Of a stretch of DNA of 64,000 nt, positions 1 to 7,971 are shown piece after piece; the stretch's first letter is position 1; every line of letters starts with the position of its first letter. A program made the position numbers and the translations under genes. Source of the DNA: JABSOG01 sp041583135 (GTDB lineage: Bacteria; Pseudomonadota; Gammaproteobacteria; Enterobacterales; Alteromonadaceae); the NCBI GenBank assembly GCA_041583135.1, contig JBFHGJ010000018.1, forward strand, positions 1 to 64,000. Direction: 5' to 3'. The notes below the pieces were generated by a model. It was not told the DNA's origin, made no database searches, and saw only the letters and a list, made by a program, of their open reading frames with translations.

Positions 1-65
1 AGGGGGTTCGAACCCCTGTTGCCGCCGTGAAAGGGCGGAGTCCTAGGCCACTAGACGAAGGGGAC
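1..65 (-). tRNA. tRNA-Glu (TTC), 3' end cut by window edge
   Basis: On the minus strand the sequence begins GTCCCCTTCGTCTAG and has an anticodon stem-loop CCGCCCTTTCACGGCGG with anticodon TTC, as in enterobacterial tRNA-Glu. Only the last acceptor bases and CCA lie beyond the left edge. It is the distal of three identical copies in a tRNA-Ala/tRNA-Glu transcript. Confidence 0.95.
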
Positions 66-107
66 GCAGTATTTGGTATCTTGCTATTGATTTAAAAGCG
101 TTTGAAG

Positions 108-183
108 TGGCGTCCCCTAGGGGGTTCGAACCCCTGTTGCCGCCGTGAAAGGGCGGAGTCCTAGGCCACTAGACGAAGGGGAC
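108..183 (-). tRNA. tRNA-Glu (TTC), second copy
   Basis: A full 76-nt tRNA with encoded CCA (TGG at 108-110 on the plus strand), TTC anticodon and intact T-arm (GGTTCGAA). It is identical to the copies on either side, separated by short A/T-rich spacers that would be trimmed from a polycistronic tRNA precursor. Confidence 0.97.
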
Positions 184-299
184 GCAATATCAATACTTTT
201 AAATCGGTATCTTAGCGATACGTGCTTACGGTTTGTGATAACGGCGTTATCATACATTTCCTTTTCACTTTACCTGAATTGTAAGCTGCTCAGATAAAG

Positions 300-375
300 T
301 GGCGTCCCCTAGGGGGTTCGAACCCCTGTTGCCGCCGTGAAAGGGCGGAGTCCTAGGCCACTAGACGAAGGGGAC
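300..375 (-). tRNA. tRNA-Glu (TTC), third copy
   Basis: A 76-nt tRNA with encoded CCA, identical to the two downstream copies. It follows tRNA-Ala by five bases. A 116-nt spacer separates it from the next tRNA-Glu, longer than usual in a tRNA operon. Confidence 0.97.
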
Positions 376-380
376 GCAAT

Positions 381-456
381 TGGTGGAGCCATGCGGGATC
401 GAACCGCAGACCTCTTCGCTGCCAGCGAAGCGCTCTCCCAGCTGAGCTATGGCCCC
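381..456 (-). tRNA. tRNA-Ala (GGC)
   Basis: A 76-nt tRNA with encoded CCA. The anticodon loop CTGGCAG sits on the stem CTTCG/CGAAG, giving anticodon GGC. It is promoter-proximal in the minus-strand tRNA transcript. In E. coli the GGC tRNA-Ala genes (alaW, alaX) also lie near gltX, so this looks like conserved synteny to which tRNA-Glu copies have been added. Confidence 0.97.
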
Positions 457-525
457 ACATAATCCTTAAATACCCTCGCTTTAGGATGTCATTTAAACGT
501 CATCTGTGTTGCGAGTGCGGTGCGC

Positions 526-554
526 ATTCTATGGTTGTTGATGATTGAAGTCAA
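526..554 (-). promoter_or_regulatory. Promoter of the tRNA-Ala/tRNA-Glu operon
   Basis: On the minus strand TTGACT (549-554) and TAGAAT (526-531) are separated by 17 bp. The -10 is followed at once by GCGC, the GC-rich discriminator typical of stringently controlled stable-RNA promoters. The first tRNA begins about 60 bp downstream. Confidence 0.8.
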
Positions 555-645
555 CAGTTATTTTTGAAAAAAAACGTTCTTTCGCGTACTTTTTCATCGG
601 ATTAAAACAACGGCTGATTTTTCAATCGTACAATGCTCAATAAAG

Positions 646-2745
646 TCACTGTTGCTTGCTATATTGATGTAATTGTTCAATTAAAGTGCGGTCTATTTTA
701 TGGTCTCTTGCCAATGCTTCAATCCTCCCCGCCAATTGTGTCGCCTGATCGAAGCCAAAATTGCCGGCTGTACCTTTGATCATATGGCTCACCCGCGCAA
801 TCTGCTGATGATCTTCATTATTCATATAATCGACCAGTTGTTGCACTTCAAAATGTAAGGTTTGGGCATAATTGCGTTTAAGTTCAGCAAAGGCTGCGTC
901 ATCAAAAACCTGCTGCTGTTGTTCCGCGACTTGATTTTCTTGTCCGAGATAGCGAGCGATGGTGCGAGCAAACTGGCCGCGCTTAATCGGTTTGGCTAGG
1001 TAGTCATCAAACCCGACTTCGATATAGTGCTCTACTTCGTGTTTCATCGCATTGGCCGTTAATGCAATGATAGGACAGCTTACGCCGATTTGATCCAGCA
1101 TTTCCCTAGCCTGAAGCCCATCCATCACCGGCATTTGAATATCAAGTAAGATCAGGTCAAAATCATCAACCATCGCCGCCTCAACCGCTTTTTCGCCATT
1201 GAACGCCTCAACCACTTCAAGCCCCATCTTTTGCAACATCATCACAATCAGCTTGCGATTGTCGTCATGGTCTTCGGCCAGCAATACCCGGCCACTTAAA
1301 TCCGGTGAAGCAACCTCCTCGCTTTCGCCTTCTCGGCACTCACTGGGAACTTGAGAGACAAACTCACAATCTTCCGGTAGCTTCATTTCAATGGTCAGGG
1401 TAAAACAGCTGCCAATATTTTGCTCGCTGGTAAACGAAATATCTCCCCCCATCAGTTGCGCCAGTGAGCGCGAAATGTTAAGTCCAAGCCCGGTGCCGCC
1501 ATACACCCGAGAAGTCGAAGTATCGGCCTGTGAAAACGGCTCGAATAGCTTCTTTTGCTGTTCTTGCGACATTCCTATACCGGTATCGACCACCGAAAAA
1601 TACAATTGGTTTTCTTGCGAGTCGTGGCTCACCCAAATTTGAATATAACCTTTGTCGGTGAACTTAATGGCGTTGTTGCACAGGTTGATTAAGATCTGCC
1701 TGAGCCTTGTGGCATCACACAGTATTCTATCTGGCAACGGAATTTGATATTCAAAGAAAAACTCCAAGCCTTTATCGGTTGCCGTTTTTGACACCACCGA
1801 TTCAACATCTTTCAGCAGCCGGAAAAAATCGATGTCGATTAGTTCCACATCGAGTTTACGCGCTTCAATTTTAGATAGGTCTAAGATGTCATTGATTATC
1901 GATAACAGGTGGCGACCGTTACGGATAATGGTATCGATACCGGATTGATCCAAGTCGCCATCTTTGATGGCTTCGGCATAGCCGATAATCGAGGTAATGG
2001 GCGTACGTATTTCGTGGCTCATATTGGCCAAAAAACGTGACTTGGCTTCATTCTCGCCCAACAATGAATGGGCCAGCGCTTCGAGTTCAGCCTCAACTTT
2101 GCGGCGCTTCTCTACCGCTTCTTCCAACTCATTGTATTTGTCTTGCAATGAACTGAGCAGTTTTTGCTGTTCATGGCGCAATTCTTCCAATATCCGCTCT
2201 TTTTCTTTTTGAATGCTAATGTCCGTTGAAATAACGGCCACGGCGTAAATCTCATTGTGCCGATTGAACAAAGGGATCTTATTGGTCAGGTAAGCATGGT
2301 GTATGCCATCGACATGAGGCAGATAGCCCTCATAGGTGCGCCCTTCCCCGGTTTCGATGATCTGCTTTTCGATTTCATAGAGCTTATTTGCCAAGGTTTC
2401 GTCAAAAAAATCAAAATCGGTATGCCCTAGTATCTGTTCTTCGGCGCGTCCCAATACCTTGATAAAGTATTCGTTGGTTAGAATATAGCGGCCTTTGATG
2501 TCTTTGATGCAGATCACCGAGTTGACGCCATTGATCAATGACTTCAAGGTATCTTTGGTGGAAGGAAAATGACTGAAGATCGCTTGCTCTTGATTGGCGC
2601 CTTCGCTAATCGACTCGGCAACATCGATATCGATATCGGACAAATGCAATGAATAGCGACCTTGCTCATCACAGCAAAGTACCACTTCTTGCGAGGCATC
2701 GACAAAATCGACCAATTGATGAAAGCGAAGCTTCGTTTTCTCCAT
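646..2745 (-). CDS. PAS hybrid sensor histidine kinase with receiver and Hpt domains
   Basis: A 699-residue multistep phosphorelay kinase. Order: an uncharacterised N-terminus, a PAS domain (about 62-180, with the GRYILTNEYF-type core), a coiled coil (180-235), a HisKA dimerisation domain with phospho-His H244 in NMSHEIRTP, an HATPase domain with N-box NLCNNAIKF, DTGIG and GGTGLGL, a receiver domain with acidic pocket AEDHDD and phospho-Asp D535 in LLDIQMP and LAKP lysine, and a C-terminal Hpt domain with H654 in HMIKGTAGNFG. No membrane segments are seen, so it should be cytoplasmic. The start has GAAGAG seven bases upstream. It stands alone between gltX and the tRNA operon. Its HisKA, receiver and Hpt motifs resemble those of the kinase at 24366, so the two are probably paralogues. 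The signal it senses is unknown. Confidence 0.93.
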   Translation of the reverse strand: MEKTKLRFHQLVDFVDASQEVVLCCDEQGRYSLHLSDIDIDVAESISEGANQEQAIFSHFPSTKDTLKSLINGVNSVICIKDIKGRYILTNEYFIKVLGRAEEQILGHTDFDFFDETLANKLYEIEKQIIETGEGRTYEGYLPHVDGIHHAYLTNKIPLFNRHNEIYAVAVISTDISIQKEKERILEELRHEQQKLLSSLQDKYNELEEAVEKRRKVEAELEALAHSLLGENEAKSRFLANMSHEIRTPITSIIGYAEAIKDGDLDQSGIDTIIRNGRHLLSIINDILDLSKIEARKLDVELIDIDFFRLLKDVESVVSKTATDKGLEFFFEYQIPLPDRILCDATRLRQILINLCNNAIKFTDKGYIQIWVSHDSQENQLYFSVVDTGIGMSQEQQKKLFEPFSQADTSTSRVYGGTGLGLNISRSLAQLMGGDISFTSEQNIGSCFTLTIEMKLPEDCEFVSQVPSECREGESEEVASPDLSGRVLLAEDHDDNRKLIVMMLQKMGLEVVEAFNGEKAVEAAMVDDFDLILLDIQMPVMDGLQAREMLDQIGVSCPIIALTANAMKHEVEHYIEVGFDDYLAKPIKRGQFARTIARYLGQENQVAEQQQQVFDDAAFAELKRNYAQTLHFEVQQLVDYMNNEDHQQIARVSHMIKGTAGNFGFDQATQLAGRIEALARDHKIDRTLIEQLHQYSKQQ

Positions 2746-2908
2746 TACTCTTCAAAAGCGCCTGAAAACAGCAAAGCGATGTTGTAATGATGGCAGGAAT
2801 TTGTCAAAACTCCAGTCAACAAGGTGGGCGTTTGGGAAAAAGCTCTCTGTGGCAAAATTTGGCAGCGCTAGCACTGCCAAACCAATATTGAATTGTAAAG
2901 TGCGCTAT

Positions 2909-2928
2909 AGCGGGCGCTGTCGCCCGCT
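2909..2928 (-). terminator. Stem-loop downstream of gltX
   Basis: AGCGGGCG-CTGT-CGCCCGCT forms an 8-bp GC-rich hairpin 13 bp after the gltX stop. The minus-strand sequence after it lacks a continuous T run, so termination efficiency is uncertain. Confidence 0.5.
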
Positions 2929-2941
2929 TGGAACACGCAAT

Positions 2942-4357
2942 TTAACCCGCTTCACGCTGGGCGATAAACTCAAGTGCCCTATCGATACGCGCAATAACCT
3001 TTTCTTTGGCGATTAGCTCAAGCGTAACGTCAAGTGAAGGAGAATTACCAGAGCCGGTCACTGCAACCCGCAGCGGCATACCAACTTTGCCCATTCCAAC
3101 TTCAAGCGCCTCGGCACTAGCGTGAATGGCCTCTTGAATGGCTTCGGCATTCCAATTCTCAACAGCCGACAGCTTTTCTTTGACCATCTGTAAAGGCGCC
3201 TTGGCAACAGGACGCAAATGCTTTTTCGCGGCATTTTCATCAAAACTTTCGTACTCTTGATAGAAATACAAACTGGTTTGCACCAATTCTTTCAACGTTT
3301 TGACACGCTCGCCCTGCACCTTGATTAAATCAACCAATGAAGGACCATTGCTGATATCAACACCTTGGTCTTCAATATGCCATTGCAGGTGCTTGGCTAC
3401 TTCTTGTGGGTCAAGGGTTTTAATATAGTGCTGATTTAGCCAGTTAAGCTTTTCGGTGTTAAACGCCGACGCTGATTTGCTCACTGCTTCCAACGTAAAT
3501 AGCGATTTCATTTCTTCTAAGGTGAACACTTCCTGATCGCCATGGCTCCAACCTAAGCGCACCAGATAGTTAATCACCGCTTGAGGCAAATAACCATCAT
3601 CACGATATTGCATGACACAGACTGCACCGTGACGCTTAGACAGCTTTTTACCATCATCGCCTAAAATCATTGATACGTGTCCATATTCAGGTATGGGCGC
3701 GCCAAGAGCTTTTAAGATGTTGATTTGCCGTGGTGTGTTGTTGATGTGATCTTCACCACGCACGACATGACTGACCTTCATATCCCAATCGTCAATCACC
3801 ACACAGAAGTTATAAGTGGGGGTGCCATCAGTACGGGCAATGATCAAATCATCGAGTTCACCATTGGACACTTCAATTGGACCACGGATCAAATCGTTAA
3901 ATACCACAGAACCCTCTAATGGGTTTTTAAAGCGAATGGTATGGGGCTTTGAAATATCGATTTGATCGGCAGTTAAGTTGCGGCAATGACCGTCATAACG
4001 ACGCTTTTCACCTCTGGCTTCTTGACCGTCACGCAGCTCATCTAAGCGCTCTTTTGAACAAAAGCAGCGATATGCTTCGCCTTTTTCCAACAGATCCGCG
4101 ACATGGGACTTATATAAGTCAAAACGTTTGGTTTGATAATATGGGCCTTCATCCCAACTCAAACCTAACCACTCCATGCCCTCTAAAATAGCATCGATGG
4201 CTTGCTGGGTAGAGCGCTCGATATCGGTATCTTCAATACGTAATACAAAGCGGCCACCCATGCGCTGGGCATACAACCAAGAATAAAGCGCGGTACGTGC
4301 GCCACCGACATGAAGATAGCCCGTTGGGCTTGGGGCAAAACGTGTAACTACAGACAT
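2942..4357 (-). CDS. gltX: Glutamyl-tRNA synthetase
   Basis: A 471-residue class I aminoacyl-tRNA synthetase that charges tRNA-Glu with glutamate. The N-terminal catalytic domain carries the HIGH-type motif in SPTGYLHVGGARTAL (about 10-24) and the KMSKS-type motif KLSKRHG (about 240). The C-terminal anticodon-binding region follows. The length matches the E. coli enzyme. It is divergent from the tRNA-Val array and followed on the same strand by the kinase and tRNA-Glu genes, matching the enteric arrangement of gltX between alaWX and valUXY. The start is ATG with a poor Shine-Dalgarno sequence. Confidence 0.98.
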   Translation of the reverse strand: MSVVTRFAPSPTGYLHVGGARTALYSWLYAQRMGGRFVLRIEDTDIERSTQQAIDAILEGMEWLGLSWDEGPYYQTKRFDLYKSHVADLLEKGEAYRCFCSKERLDELRDGQEARGEKRRYDGHCRNLTADQIDISKPHTIRFKNPLEGSVVFNDLIRGPIEVSNGELDDLIIARTDGTPTYNFCVVIDDWDMKVSHVVRGEDHINNTPRQINILKALGAPIPEYGHVSMILGDDGKKLSKRHGAVCVMQYRDDGYLPQAVINYLVRLGWSHGDQEVFTLEEMKSLFTLEAVSKSASAFNTEKLNWLNQHYIKTLDPQEVAKHLQWHIEDQGVDISNGPSLVDLIKVQGERVKTLKELVQTSLYFYQEYESFDENAAKKHLRPVAKAPLQMVKEKLSAVENWNAEAIQEAIHASAEALEVGMGKVGMPLRVAVTGSGNSPSLDVTLELIAKEKVIARIDRALEFIAQREAG

Positions 4358-4476
4358 AAAATCAACCCAGTAAAAAAATTTGCGCTATTGTAACAGCGTA
4401 AAAGCCGCCTTTCACCCTGCAATTTAGCCCATTTGATTACTAAATCGGCATCCGATAAAAAAATTAAAATTAATGA

Positions 4477-4504
4477 TTGACTGTATTATCAAGGCGCCTA
4501 TAAT
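4477..4504 (+). promoter_or_regulatory. Promoter of the tRNA-Val operon
   Basis: TTGACT (4477-4482) and a perfect TATAAT (4499-4504) are spaced by 16 bp, with an AGCGC discriminator. The first tRNA-Val begins 19 bp after the -10. This is a strong, probably growth-rate-controlled stable-RNA promoter. Confidence 0.85.
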
Positions 4505-4523
4505 AGCGCTCCACAAACGCAGG

Positions 4524-4599
4524 GGAAGTATAGCTCAGTTGGGAGAGCATCGCCCTTACAAGGCGAGGGTCACTGGTTCGAGCCCAGTTACTTCCACCA
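4524..4599 (+). tRNA. tRNA-Val (TAC), copy 1
   Basis: A 76-nt tRNA with acceptor GGAAGTA/TACTTCC, anticodon loop CTTACAA (anticodon TAC) and encoded CCA. It is the first of three identical genes next to gltX, equivalent by position to enteric valU/valX/valY. Confidence 0.97.
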
Positions 4600-4626
4600 T
4601 CCTGCGATTGTTTACCCAAGAAATGT

Positions 4627-4702
4627 GGAAGTATAGCTCAGTTGGGAGAGCATCGCCCTTACAAGGCGAGGGTCACTGGTTCGAGCCCAGTTACTTCCAC
4701 CA
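4627..4702 (+). tRNA. tRNA-Val (TAC), copy 2
   Basis: Identical to copy 1 across all 76 nt, with encoded CCA. Its last 22 bases plus nine flanking bases (4681-4711) recur exactly at 4795-4825, at the end of the degenerate copy. Confidence 0.97.
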
Positions 4703-4727
4703 TTTTCTTAAGGGTATTAGAAAGTGT

Positions 4728-4816
4728 GAAAGTAAAGCCTTGAAGTGCGATGAGCATCGCGCTAATCCTATTGGCAAGGCAAGGGTCATCGATATCGAGC
4801 CCAGTTACTTCCACCA
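4728..4816 (+). pseudogene. Decayed tRNA-Val copy
   Basis: An 89-nt relic in the array. The 5' part (GAAAGTAAAGC) and stretches such as GATGAGCATCGC and GGCAAGGCAAGGGTCA are recognisably tRNA-Val, but the D-arm, anticodon loop and T-stem are broken by indels and substitutions and the TAC anticodon is lost. The 3' end from TCGAGCCCAG through CCA is intact. The acceptor stem has a mismatch. It cannot fold as a normal tRNA. It is either a degenerate tandem copy or a scar left by integration at the tRNA 3' end. Confidence 0.8.
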
Positions 4817-4835
4817 TTTTCTTAATTCCTGACGT

Positions 4836-4911
4836 GGAAGTATAGCTCAGTTGGGAGAGCATCGCCCTTACAAGGCGAGGGTCACTGGTTCGAGCCCAGT
4901 TACTTCCACCA
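4836..4911 (+). tRNA. tRNA-Val (TAC), copy 3
   Basis: An intact 76-nt gene identical to copies 1 and 2. It is followed by CCCCCC and a run of seven T without an obvious stem, which may end the transcript. Confidence 0.97.
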
Positions 4912-5025
4912 TTCCTCCTCCCCCCTTTTTTTAATTGCAGTATTATAAGTCTACACCCGAACAAACCATGTCTCCGACCGATAACGGTGCACACTTGCAG
5001 GTTTGTCATGTTGGCTCTTCGTAGC

Positions 5026-5140
5026 TGGGGTCAGACCCTCTCCTTGTAAGGTCAAGTGCCTTAACCAGACCCTTAGGACTGTTGTTAAGCTGACTAGTGT
5101 TAGTTTGACTTAGAGAAGTCAAGAAGATGGTCCGACCCCA
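5026..5140. mobile_element. Small inverted-repeat (MITE-like) element
   Basis: A 115-bp unit bounded by TGGGGTCAGACC (5026-5037) and GGTCCGACCCCA (5129-5140), 12-bp terminal inverted repeats with one mismatch. Inside is a perfect 7-bp hairpin TTGACTT-AGAG-AAGTCAA (5105-5122). It has no coding capacity. GGGGTCAGACC-type ends resemble those I associate with IS200-like/REP transposases in marine gammaproteobacteria. That family assignment is inference; no transposase is present here. Confidence 0.5.
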
Positions 5141-5162
5141 CGTGTCTGGTGCCGCAAAAGGT

Positions 5163-5290
5163 GCTCGAACAAACCACCTCTACAACCCATCACCACACCC
5201 GAACAAACCACCGCTAGCCACAACACCAAGCTTGAAGCGGGCACCGCAACAACCCAATACAATGGTGGGCGCTCGTTCCAACCGCCCACC
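5163..5290 (-). repeat. Dispersed repeat, copy A (inverted relative to copy at 41.5 kb)
   Basis: The core is a hairpin GGTGGGCG...CGCCCACC (5264-5290) enclosing GCTCGTTCC. Read on the minus strand it matches 41521-41586: AGGGTGGGC, GGAACGAGCG, CCACCAT and GGGTTGT recur in the same order. The flank CCTCTACAACCCA (5177-5189) also recurs there. Copy A carries extra sequence between head and tail. Confidence 0.6.
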
Positions 5291-5411
5291 CTATAACTCG
5301 AACAAAGCTTGTCTCCCCCTTCCCTTTTCCGAAATTCAAAATCGAAAAAACTTGGGATTTTAGCAACATAGCGTTAAATTAGACGACACTTTACCCCAGT
5401 TGTTTAACTGT

Positions 5412-6371
5412 ATGATTTTAAAAGACATTTGTAGCCGTTTTATCACCTTTTGCGAGGTCACTCGCAAATTGTCTGAACATACCATTCGCGCCTACAAAAA
5501 GGATCTGGCCATTTTCTGTCAGCTACTGGGCGAACAAACTCAACTACAGAACATCGACCGGCAGGCATTAAAGGGCTTTATTAACGCTTTGTGTCAGTCC
5601 GACGCCAGTATGTCATCGAACAAGCGGCGAATTGCCTGTGTCAAAGCCATGTTTCGTTGGTTGGAACTTGAAGATCTGGTGGCGGTCAACCCGTTTCATA
5701 AAATTGATATCAAGCTAAAACTACCAAGACGCTTGCCGCGCAATATCCCCAATGGCGAGTTGACGTTGATGATCAAAAAGGCTCGTGCCGAACTTGGCCT
5801 TAGCACCAAACAGCGATACAGCCACAAAACCATCGCCCCTTTGATCACCAGCAAGCGAGCACTCAATAAACTGACCACCGTGGTGGTCTTGGAACTATTG
5901 ATCTCAACCGGCATTCGCGTTGGAGAGTTGGTGGCGATAAAAGAAGAACAGTTGTATTGGCAAGAAGGCCGTATTCGCATTCTCGGCAAAGGTCAGCGCG
6001 AACGCTATGTCTTTTTGCCAGATCCCGGCTTGATTGCGCTAGTAAAATGCTATTTGAAAATCAAACGGATCACCAATCCCGACTGCTCAACCTTATTGGT
6101 CAATAGCCGTGGCAAGGCCGCCTCGACACAATTTATTCGTAAATTGATCAAAACCCTATCACAAAAGACCACCATCAGCCGCAATATTACGCCACATATG
6201 TACCGTCACTCTGCCGCCTGTCAGTTACTCGAAGCAGATGTCGATATACGATTTGTACAGCGTCTATTGGGTCATCACAGTATTTCGACCACCGAGATCT
6301 ACACCCATGTCAACGACCGTGTACTACAACAAAAGATCACCAAAGCAGACGTAAGAAACACGATTTCCTAA
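5412..6371 (+). CDS. Tyrosine recombinase (XerC/D-like integrase)
   Basis: A 319-residue site-specific recombinase. It has an N-terminal SAM-like core-binding domain (about 5-95) and a C-terminal catalytic domain with the full residue set: R169 in STGIRVGEL, K193 in the GKGQRERYV hairpin, H262-x-x-R265 in HMYRHSAA, H288 in LLGHHSIST, and nucleophile Y297 in EIYTHVN. It should cut and rejoin DNA through a 3'-phosphotyrosine. A TTG four codons upstream (5400) is an alternative start; neither has a good ribosome site. At about 320 residues it is Xer-sized but looks like an orphan, not the dif recombinase pair member in its usual context. It sits 500 bp from tRNA-Val genes, a common integration target, but no element cargo is visible. 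Confidence 0.88.
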   Translation: MILKDICSRFITFCEVTRKLSEHTIRAYKKDLAIFCQLLGEQTQLQNIDRQALKGFINALCQSDASMSSNKRRIACVKAMFRWLELEDLVAVNPFHKIDIKLKLPRRLPRNIPNGELTLMIKKARAELGLSTKQRYSHKTIAPLITSKRALNKLTTVVVLELLISTGIRVGELVAIKEEQLYWQEGRIRILGKGQRERYVFLPDPGLIALVKCYLKIKRITNPDCSTLLVNSRGKAASTQFIRKLIKTLSQKTTISRNITPHMYRHSAACQLLEADVDIRFVQRLLGHHSISTTEIYTHVNDRVLQQKITKADVRNTIS

Positions 6372-6471
6372 CCTCTGTCAAAAAGCTGTAACGCCCCTGC
6401 GTTAATCTCTTTGGAAGAATCCCCCATTTTTACTAAAATCTAGGCAACAGGTTAAAACTAAGACATCTCTT

Positions 6472-7770
6472 ATGGACTACAAACTTGCATTTTTAAAGGC
6501 CATCGAAATACTCCCCAAAGAGGTAGAACACACTTCTATGCTCAGGGTAGACAGATTGATGCACGCCGTACTCTCGCCAGCATTTTTACAACAGACGCCA
6601 AAAATTGTGATCACCGGCACCAATGGCAAAGGCAGTACCGCCATCATGGTCGATTCCATCATGCGGCAAAATGGTATCAAGACAGGACTATTTACCTCGC
6701 CCCACTTTTTAGAGTTCAGTGAACGTTTTCGCATTGCCGGGGAAATGCCCGACTATAAGCAGCTTTATCAACTTAGCAAGCATATCTTGGAACTCGCAGC
6801 GCAAATAGAAGCCGACTTACACCAGCGTTTTTGCTTTTTCGATATTCTATTTGTCATGGCACTGGCAATATTCGAACGCAATGATGCCGAGCTGTTGATT
6901 TTTGAAGCGGGCATTGGCGGACGCTACGATCCGGTTCGGTTACTTAAATCCCCACTCACTGCTTTGACCTCAGTGTCGAAAGAGCACACCAACATTTTAG
7001 GCGACACCGAAGAACTGATTGCCTTTGATAAACTTGACGCCTGCTACCCCGGCGGCACCACGGTGTTAGGCCGCTTACCACTTGAGTTGATAGACAAACT
7101 TAAAACATATAGCGAATTGCGTAACGTCCATTTGATCGAATCGGTCAGCCAAGTGCAAGTCGAAGGCACGACCATGAAGATCAGCGGCTACGATGATATT
7201 GAATTCAATCCCCAGGTGCTCGGACTGGTACAGCAAACCAACATGCAAACCGCCATTGCGCTGTGTATGCATTATTATGGCGAAGAACTGCCGGAAGATT
7301 TTGCAAGGCAATGCAAACTCGGACTGGAGCTTTGCACCGTGCCCGGCAGATTTGAGAAGATAGCAGACAACCCGCCAATCTATATTGATGCCGCGCACAC
7401 CAATGACGCCTTTGAAATGCTATTCGATACCATTGCCAAAGACTTTGGCGACAAGCCAATCATCATGCTTGCCGGCATTTCTCAGCAACGAGACAATGTG
7501 ATATTGGCCCAGCAACTCGGGGCAGTGGCCGATGAGATAATCATCACTCAACCCCATTTTCGCGGAGAAGACCCGGAAAAGCTGTTCGTCCAATGCCGCA
7601 CCAGCAAAACCAAGTTCCTAGAGCAGGATGTTCAGTCGGCCATTATTTTAGCCAAACAGCGGGCCGATGCCTGTGGAGGCCGTATTTTCGTGGTCGGTAG
7701 CCTGTTTTTGGCTGGTGAAGTGACAGCCCTTGAAAAAGGCATGCCTTTAGAGCAACTCTACCTGCACTAA
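6472..7770 (+). CDS. Divergent FolC-like Mur ligase family protein
   Basis: A 432-residue ATP-dependent ligase of the folylpolyglutamate synthase/Mur family. It has the P-loop GTNGKGST (49-56), the FolC-like LFTSPHFLEFSERFRI segment, FEAGIGGRYD (144-152), H172 in KEHTNILGD, a lysine K187 at the position usually carbamylated, and a C-terminal domain with IDAAHTNDAF. It departs from the true FolC at 10891: the GGRxDATN motif is GGRYDPVRLL, the EKAGI motif is DKLDACYPG, and overall identity is low. It probably forms an amide bond between a carboxylate and an amino compound, but the substrate cannot be read from the sequence. It lies between the recombinase and the receiver-TPR gene, on the same strand. 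Confidence 0.82.
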   Translation: MDYKLAFLKAIEILPKEVEHTSMLRVDRLMHAVLSPAFLQQTPKIVITGTNGKGSTAIMVDSIMRQNGIKTGLFTSPHFLEFSERFRIAGEMPDYKQLYQLSKHILELAAQIEADLHQRFCFFDILFVMALAIFERNDAELLIFEAGIGGRYDPVRLLKSPLTALTSVSKEHTNILGDTEELIAFDKLDACYPGGTTVLGRLPLELIDKLKTYSELRNVHLIESVSQVQVEGTTMKISGYDDIEFNPQVLGLVQQTNMQTAIALCMHYYGEELPEDFARQCKLGLELCTVPGRFEKIADNPPIYIDAAHTNDAFEMLFDTIAKDFGDKPIIMLAGISQQRDNVILAQQLGAVADEIIITQPHFRGEDPEKLFVQCRTSKTKFLEQDVQSAIILAKQRADACGGRIFVVGSLFLAGEVTALEKGMPLEQLYLH

Positions 7771-7971
7771 TACATTCGCCATAGACAAGGACGTCTATCA
7801 CCACCCCTTCCCTTCACTCGCAAGCGCAAATGCTTTAATTTACTGACAATTGAAGCTACTATAAAGTTAACCTACTTAGTCTGCGGCAAACCACCATAGG
7901 CATGGGATACAGTGTTAAGTTCGTTTTACTTAAACAGGTGAATAATCACTGACAGGGACTTTTGATTCGAG

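Larger units (their letters stand above)
4912..5411. other. Gene-free repeat-rich interval
   Basis: About 500 bp without a believable gene. It holds a small inverted-repeat element (5026-5140), a hairpin-headed dispersed repeat (5163-5290) and two exact copies of ACACCCGAACAAACCA (4953-4968 and 5195-5210). Reading frames crossing it have no family resemblance and run through the repeats. It separates the tRNA-Val array from the recombinase gene. Confidence 0.7.

Noticed and set aside
4473..5009. Open frames crossing the tRNA-Val array on both strands
   Set aside because: They run straight through tRNA genes and repeat the same residues for each tRNA copy; spurious.
5127..5363. A 78-codon Pro/Asn-rich frame in the repeat interval
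   Set aside because: It overlaps the MITE-like end and the dispersed repeat, has low-complexity composition and no ribosome site.
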